A DNA stretch of 64,000 nucleotides. Source: Herbidospora galbida (lineage in GTDB: Bacteria; Actinomycetota; Actinomycetes; Streptosporangiales; Streptosporangiaceae). Positions 59,601 through 64,000 of the stretch are shown in pieces. How positions within the stretch are numbered: position 1 is the stretch's first letter; each line of letters starts with the position of its first letter. A program made the translations under genes and the position numbers. Location: the NCBI RefSeq assembly GCF_005233835.1, contig NZ_SZQA01000001.1:496001-560000 (forward strand), given 5' to 3'. The notes under the pieces were generated by a model. It was given only the letters and a program-made list of their open reading frames with translations, searched no databases and was not told the origin of the DNA.

Positions 59601-60977
59601 TTACTTCATCGGCTGGCAGGGCGGGGTCTGGAACACCACCCCGTCGAGGAAGTTGCCGAACGCGGCTCCCCCGGCGGCCGACACCGACTCGAAGGAGAAC
59701 CTCGTCACGGTCTGGCCGGCCGGGACCACGTAGGTGCCCGTGTACTGCCGCCAGGCGGTGTTGCCGGTCGCGATGTCGGCCGAGGTCGCCCCGGCCGGGA
59801 TCTGCGCCACGGTCGCGCCGGGAGCGCCGATCATCACCCGCATGACGTCGGTGCCGAGACGGCCGCGATGCCACAACGACCACGACATCACGGTGCCGGG
59901 CACGGTCGGCACGTCCTGGTAGAGCGCCGAGGGCTCGGAGGCGTTGAGCTCGGCGAACTGCTGACCGTCGGCGGAGGGGACCCCGCCGGAGCCCGACCGC
60001 CAGATCTCCAGCATCCGGTCGGAGGCGGTGGTGCGCCATCCGACGGAGGGGTCGGTGGAGGCGTCGGGGATGTCCCACCGGGCCGAGGCGACGTACGGGG
60101 CCTCGAAACTGCTGTTCGCCAGGCCGATCGGGTTGGTGACGCAGGTGACCACCACGGTGACGGTCGCGGTGCTGGTGCCGCAGGGCGTGCTGATCGTGTA
60201 GGTGAAGGTGTCGGTGCCGCTGAGGCCCTTCGGCGGCGTGTAGACGACGTTGCCGCCCGAGATCGTCGCCGTGCCGTTCGCGGGCCGGCCGACGGAGGTG
60301 ATGGTCGAGCCGGAGCCGACGTCGTTGGCCAGCACCGGGATGGTGACCGCCGTGTCCTGGCGGGTGGTGACCGTGTCGTTGACGGCCCTGGTCGGCGAGA
60401 TGCTCTGGCCGTCCACGATCTGGATCGGCGGCGCCGGGGTGTTGTTGCCGAGCTGGCCCGGGAAGGCGATGACGCTGCTGATGCCGCTCGGGCGGATGGT
60501 CATGCTCCGCCCGACCGTGCCCTGCTTGACGCGGAAGGTGATGGCCTTGGGCGCGGGGTCGGTCTTGGTGCCGGGCGACGGGATCGTCAGGGTGGTGCCG
60601 GAGATGGCGCCCGTCCCCGACTGGCCGACGACGTCGGCGTTGGCGAGCAGCGAGGAGATGTCCCACGAGGTGGTGTAGCTGCGGACCAGGAACGGCCACT
60701 GGGCGGTGCGGTGGGCCAGGCGGAGGGTGAAGGTCGAGCCGGGCGCGATCTGGCCGCCCCACAACGAGGGCGTGGTGTCCACGGCCACGTTGCCGCTGCC
60801 GAGCTGCATGCCGATGACGTTCTTCCAGTAGTAGTTCACGGGATAGTTCGCCTGGCCGGGTCGTACACAGGGAGTCACGTTCTTCCGCGTGTCGGGGGCC
60901 GCCTCGGCGGTCCCGGGCAGCGCCGACGCGGTCATCAAAGTGAGTAGAGCGGCCGAAAGGGCGTGTGACAACAACAC
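59601..60977 (-). CDS. Secreted protein with cadherin/Ig-like and jelly-roll domains
   Basis: 458 residues from GTG 60975-60977 after GGAG. Signal peptide about 1-26 ([13 protein letters not shown]-like end). A beta-rich N-terminal region (about 30-175) is followed by an Ig-like module with the VCBS/Big_9 pattern ([24 protein letters not shown] to GTDTFTYTI, about 192-275), then a jelly-roll-like domain (about 285-455: [32 protein letters not shown]). The last type often binds carbohydrates. Probably a surface adhesin or sugar-binding protein. Confidence 0.8.
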   Translation of the reverse strand: MLLSHALSAALLTLMTASALPGTAEAAPDTRKNVTPCVRPGQANYPVNYYWKNVIGMQLGSGNVAVDTTPSLWGGQIAPGSTFTLRLAHRTAQWPFLVRSYTTSWDISSLLANADVVGQSGTGAISGTTLTIPSPGTKTDPAPKAITFRVKQGTVGRSMTIRPSGISSVIAFPGQLGNNTPAPPIQIVDGQSISPTRAVNDTVTTRQDTAVTIPVLANDVGSGSTITSVGRPANGTATISGGNVVYTPPKGLSGTDTFTYTISTPCGTSTATVTVVVTCVTNPIGLANSSFEAPYVASARWDIPDASTDPSVGWRTTASDRMLEIWRSGSGGVPSADGQQFAELNASEPSALYQDVPTVPGTVMSWSLWHRGRLGTDVMRVMIGAPGATVAQIPAGATSADIATGNTAWRQYTGTYVVPAGQTVTRFSFESVSAAGGAAFGNFLDGVVFQTPPCQPMK

Positions 60978-61082
60978 GAAGCTCCGTTCTGATAGATCAA
61001 CTCGGCCCGGACACTACTCCTCGTGATCATGGAATCGCTCGGAGTGGCCATTTTTGATCTTCGTGTCGTCCGGAAAAACCCG

Positions 61083-61112
61083 TTGCCGCCGGTCAGTGCA
61101 CGAACGTATGGT
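61083..61112 (+). promoter_or_regulatory. Promoter of the MFS gene
   Basis: TTGCCG (61083-61088), 18-bp spacer, TATGGT (61107-61112), nine bases before GTG 61122. This supports GTG 61122 as the start rather than the longer frame from 61023. Confidence 0.5.
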
Positions 61113-61121
61113 CTTGCGCCC

Positions 61122-62360
61122 GTGGTCACAGTTGTGGAGCGTGTGCTGCCCGCGCGCCTGGGGCGGGGATTCCGGTGGTTGCTGGCGTCGAGCTGGCTGA
61201 CGAATCTGGGTGACGGGATCGCCGCCGCGGCCGGACCGCTGCTGGTCGCGTCGCTGACGAGCGACCCGCTGATGATCTCGCTGTCGGCCCTGGTGAGCTG
61301 GGCGCCGCCGCTGCTGTTCGGCCTGTACGCGGGCGTGCTGTCCGACCGCCACGACCGGCGCCGCATCGTGCTGGCCGCGAACGCGGCGCGGGCGCTGGTG
61401 CTGGTCCTGCTCGTCGTGCTGATGGCGACCGGCCGGGTGACGGTGGAGGCGGCGCTGGCGCTGCTCGCGCTGCGGGCCGTCGCGGAGGTCTTCGCCGACA
61501 ACGCGACCGCCACGCTCACGCCGATGATGGTCGGCCGTGACGACCTCGTCGTCGCCAACGCCCGCCTGGGCACCGGGTTCATCACGCTCAACCAGCTCGC
61601 CGGTCCGCCGGTCGGCGCGGCGCTGTTCGGCCTCGGCCTGGCCTGGCCGTTCGCCGGTCAGCTGCTCCTGGTCGTGGCGGCGATCGTGCTGGTCTCGCGG
61701 ATCAGCCTGCCCCCGCACTCCCGCCAGGCCGACGGCGCCAAGCCGAACGCCGTGCGCGAGCTGGTCGAAGGCTTCGGCTGGACCGCGCGCCACGCGGCCG
61801 TCCGCACGCTGGCCCTCACGATCCTGATCTTCAACTTCACGTTCGGCGCGGCTTGGTCGGTGCTGGTCCTCTACACCCAGGAGCAGCTCGGCCTCGGCGC
61901 CCTGGGCTTCGGCCTGATGACCACCATCGGCGGCATCGGCGGCCTGATCGGCACCGGCCTCTACGGGGCCATCACCCGCAGGGTGAGCCTCGGCGCGCTG
62001 ATGCGGATCGGGCTCGTCATCGAGACCCTCACGCATCTCGGCCTGGCGCTGACCTACTCGCCGTGGGTCGCCGGCGGCATCTTCCTGGTGTTCGGCGCGC
62101 ACGCGTTCATCTGGGGCACCACCTCGGTCACCGTCCGCCAGCGCGCGGTCCCGGCCGAACTGCAGGGCCGCGTGGGCAGCGTCAACACCGTCTGCGTGTA
62201 CGCCGGCCTCGTCGTCGGCTCACTGATCGGCGGCGTGCTGGCCACCCACTTCGGGGTCGCGGCCCCGTTCTGGTTCGCGTTCGCCGGTTCGGCGGTGTTC
62301 CTGGTCGTGCTGTGGCGGCAGCTCATGCACATCGCGCACGACGACGCGCCGGCTAGTTGA
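61122..62360 (+). CDS. MFS transporter, DHA3 drug-exporter type
   Basis: 412 residues with about 12 membrane segments. The conserved loop YAGVLSDRHDRRRIVLAANAARA follows helix 2, and QRAVPAELQGRVGSVNTV is the matching loop of the second half. It resembles macrolide/tetracycline-type exporters of actinomycetes. GTG 61122 was chosen since a promoter overlaps the upstream codons. Ends in an 8-bp convergent overlap with the DJ-1-family gene. Substrate unknown. Confidence 0.87.
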   Translation: MVTVVERVLPARLGRGFRWLLASSWLTNLGDGIAAAAGPLLVASLTSDPLMISLSALVSWAPPLLFGLYAGVLSDRHDRRRIVLAANAARALVLVLLVVLMATGRVTVEAALALLALRAVAEVFADNATATLTPMMVGRDDLVVANARLGTGFITLNQLAGPPVGAALFGLGLAWPFAGQLLLVVAAIVLVSRISLPPHSRQADGAKPNAVRELVEGFGWTARHAAVRTLALTILIFNFTFGAAWSVLVLYTQEQLGLGALGFGLMTTIGGIGGLIGTGLYGAITRRVSLGALMRIGLVIETLTHLGLALTYSPWVAGGIFLVFGAHAFIWGTTSVTVRQRAVPAELQGRVGSVNTVCVYAGLVVGSLIGGVLATHFGVAAPFWFAFAGSAVFLVVLWRQLMHIAHDDAPAS

Positions 62361-63045
62361 GCACCTTGAGCAGCTGCTCGCCCAGCACCTGCGCCGACGC
62401 GGGGTTCTGCCCCGTCAGCAGGTTGTGGTCGACGACCGTGTACGGCTTCCACGGCTCGCCCTTGCTGTAGTCGACGCCGAGCTTGACGAGCTCGTCCTCC
62501 AGCAGCCACCGGGCCCGGGAGGCCAGCCCGACGCCGTCCTCCTCCTCGTTGGAGAACGCGGTGACCTGGTATCCGGCGAACGGCGACTCGCCCCGGAACC
62601 GGGTCGCCAGCATCGCGGCGGGCCCGTGGCAGACGATGGCGAGCGGCTTGCCGGAGGCCAGCGCCGCCGTCAGCAGCCGCCCCGCGTCGGGGTCGGCGCA
62701 CAGGTCCTCCATCGGGCCGTGCCCGCCCGGAGCGTAGACGGCGTCGTAGTCCTCCAGCCTCGCGGCCGACAGCTGGATCGGCCGCCGCAGCTCCTCCGCG
62801 AAGCGGATCGTCGCCTCCAGGTCGAGGGCCGCCTGCGCGCCGCCCGCCATCTCGGGCCGCAGGCTCATCATGTCGACGGTCGGGATCACCCCGCGCGGCG
62901 TAGCGACCACGATCGTGTGCCCCGCCTCCGTGAGCGCCCGGTAGGGGGCCGCGAACTCCTCGGCCCAGTACCCCGTGGCGTGCCGGGTCCCGTCCTTGAG
63001 CGTCCAGTACGACGCCGCGGGCATCATGAAGAGCAACCTGGCCAT
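62353..63045 (-). CDS. DJ-1/PfpI-family (Hsp31-like) protein
   Basis: 230 residues from ATG 63043-63045. The nucleophile elbow is IVCHGPAAML with C139 and H140, and the acidic partner lies in YAPGGHGPMED. Members act as glutathione-independent glyoxalases, deglycases or chaperones. An upstream extension of the frame to 63126 has no RBS support. No operon partner. Confidence 0.88.
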   Translation of the reverse strand: MARLLFMMPAASYWTLKDGTRHATGYWAEEFAAPYRALTEAGHTIVVATPRGVIPTVDMMSLRPEMAGGAQAALDLEATIRFAEELRRPIQLSAARLEDYDAVYAPGGHGPMEDLCADPDAGRLLTAALASGKPLAIVCHGPAAMLATRFRGESPFAGYQVTAFSNEEEDGVGLASRARWLLEDELVKLGVDYSKGEPWKPYTVVDHNLLTGQNPASAQVLGEQLLKVLN

Positions 63046-63170
63046 GGGCGACCGCCCCCCGTCGTGATCGTGGCCTCTCACCAGCCACTTTATGCGCCGA
63101 AGTCGCATTTGCGCAGGTGAGGGCAAGGTGTTACCCCACCTTGGCGACGGCCCCCACGCGCCTCGTTAAC

Positions 63171-63461
63171 GTGGTCACGAGGAGCGCCGGAGGGAGGGGC
63201 CGCATCGACCGGGAACGTCCGAGGAAGGTCGGCGACAGGTTCTGGGAGACCTTCTCGCCGACGTCCGAGCGCCCGCGCAGCGCACTCGGCCTGCGGATGG
63301 TGCTGGCGATCTTCGGCCTGGTCGTCTGCGGCGCCCTGGCGGTGGTGGCCTTCCTGATCGGCCTCGCGGTCCTGGCCGTCATCATGGCCGTCTTGGCGCT
63401 GATCGCGGTCGCCGACCTGGTCGTCGTGGTCCGGCGGCTCCGCCGGCGTCACACCGCGTGA
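63171..63461 (+). CDS. Small membrane protein, DUF6343-like
   Basis: About 96 residues from GTG 63171; GTG 63117 is an alternative start. A basic N-terminal region is followed by RSALGLRMVLAIFGLVVCGALAV and two hydrophobic helices (about 43-65 and 68-88) ending in an Arg-rich tail. The RSALGLR motif recalls DUF6343 proteins of actinomycetes, whose function is unknown. Confidence 0.65.
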   Translation: MVTRSAGGRGRIDRERPRKVGDRFWETFSPTSERPRSALGLRMVLAIFGLVVCGALAVVAFLIGLAVLAVIMAVLALIAVADLVVVVRRLRRRHTA

Positions 63462-63467
63462 GGGCGG

Positions 63468-63507
63468 GGGCGCCGATGTCCGTGGGTGGCGACGGACACC
63501 GGCGCCC
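63468..63507. terminator. Bidirectional terminator, 15-bp stem
   Basis: GGGCGCCG plus TGTCCGT (63468-63483) pair with ACGGACA plus CGGCGCCC (63492-63507), with one internal A-C mismatch. It lies between the convergent DUF6343-like and cellulase genes. Confidence 0.7.
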
Positions 63508-63513
63508 GGCCGG

Positions 63514-64000
63514 TCACGCCCTGACGCTGCAGTTCGTGCCGTTGAGCGTGAAGGCCGTCGGCTCCGGGTTCAGGCCCGTGTGGGCGCCGTTGAAGCCGAG
63601 GTTGACCGTCGCGCCGGGCGCGATCTGGCTGTTCCAGGCGACGTTGCGCGCGGTCACGTGCCGCCCCGACTGCGACCACGACGCGTTGTGCCCGGAGACC
63701 CACCGCTGACCGGCGTCGGGGAAGTCGAACTCCAGGCTCCAGACGCTGACGGGTGAGGTGCCCGTGTTCTTCAGCGTCATCCACACGGCCATGCCGGTCG
63801 ACCACATCACGCTGTCGTACCCGACCTCACACGAGCCGGTCGTCGGGCTGGGGCTCGGGCTCGGAGTGGGGAGACCCTGCCGGGCCAGGACGGGGGTCGG
63901 GGTCGACGGCGGGCTGACGTTGCCCGCGGCGTCTCTGGCCACCACGGCGTAGGTGTAGTACTGGCCGGTGACCAGGCCGCCCTCGTTGAACATCCGGTAC
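63514..64000 (-). CDS. C-terminal end of a secreted polysaccharide-degrading enzyme with CBM2
   Basis: The last 162 residues of a gene running in from the right edge. It begins in a fibronectin-type-III domain (TYAVVARDAAGNVSPPS), has a Pro-Ser linker (PTPSPSPSPTT) and ends in a family 2 cellulose-binding module (CEVGYDSVMWSTGMAVWMTLKNTG, with Cys at both ends and aromatic residues at NASWSQSG and FNGAHTG). The catalytic domain is outside the window; a cellulase, xylanase or LPMO is likely. Confidence 0.88.
   Translation of the reverse strand, partial: YRMFNEGGLVTGQYYTYAVVARDAAGNVSPPSTPTPVLARQGLPTPSPSPSPTTGSCEVGYDSVMWSTGMAVWMTLKNTGTSPVSVWSLEFDFPDAGQRWVSGHNASWSQSGRHVTARNVAWNSQIAPGATVNLGFNGAHTGLNPEPTAFTLNGTNCSVRA

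Overview
The window is about 64 kb of very GC-rich DNA with frequent GTG and TTG starts, four-base ATGA/GTGA start-stop overlaps, secreted glycoside hydrolases carrying Ser-Pro linkers and cellulose-binding modules, and sugar ABC operons that lack their own ATPase. This fits a filamentous actinomycete. A member of the Streptosporangiales is my best guess from overall protein style, but it is an inference. No rRNA, tRNA, CRISPR array, phage or intact transposon was seen. Roughly 60 genes are supported.

Layout. 1-2.1 kb: start of a secreted GH9 cellulase running off the left edge, with a divergent LacI regulator. 2.2-5 kb: AraC regulator; aminotransferase with a PAS/HTH regulator. 5.2-5.9 kb: secreted collagen-like protein. 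6-8.4 kb: arsenic operon arsR-aqpS-arsC-arsR2-arsN, followed by convergent sodC. 9.2-12.5 kb: large secreted GH81 beta-1,3-glucanase under LacI-type operators. 12.7-16.7 kb: drug-efflux ABC pair with a TetR regulator, aldo/keto reductase and a second TetR. 17.3-18.9 kb: secreted four-repeat protein and an acetyltransferase. 18.9-29.5 kb: a large catabolic locus with a Gfo/Idh/MocA dehydrogenase, sugar-binding protein, two permeases, GntR regulator, copper amine oxidase, SIS isomerase, BadF-type sugar kinase and aldehyde dehydrogenase. 29.5-32.2 kb: a decayed stretch with remnants of at least three genes around an intact VOC gene and a small secreted protein. 32.2-34.1 kb: XRE/SDR pair. 34.3-37 kb: a sigma factor fused to a membrane anchor and an extracytoplasmic domain, and a peptidoglycan-binding protein.

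37.6-46.3 kb: LD-carboxypeptidase and HAD phosphatase, then a tight operon of 6-phosphogluconate dehydrogenase, GNAT-fold protein, stand-alone carrier protein, stand-alone adenylation enzyme, ATP-grasp ligase, MFS exporter and an atypical thioesterase. I read this as a small non-ribosomal-peptide-like biosynthetic cluster; it is the best candidate here for an undescribed system. 46.4-51 kb: DUF4331 protein, a Rox-type rifampicin monooxygenase behind a leader peptide and a hairpin that overlaps its ribosome binding site, and a large uncharacterised protein. 51-56.1 kb: LysR/nitronate monooxygenase pair, second SDR/XRE pair and a secreted three-repeat protein. 56.2-58.5 kb: TetR/SDR pair with clear operators, then a guanidinium exporter behind a guanidine-III riboswitch, and RidA. 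58.6-64 kb: WYL regulator, secreted Ig-like protein, MFS exporter, DJ-1-family protein, small membrane protein and the CBM2-bearing end of a polysaccharide-degrading enzyme running off the right edge.

A recurring theme is regulation: nearly every regulator gene has a TAnnnT-like -10 box 6-8 nt before its start codon, which predicts leaderless mRNAs, and many have their own palindromic operators in the same short intergenic space.
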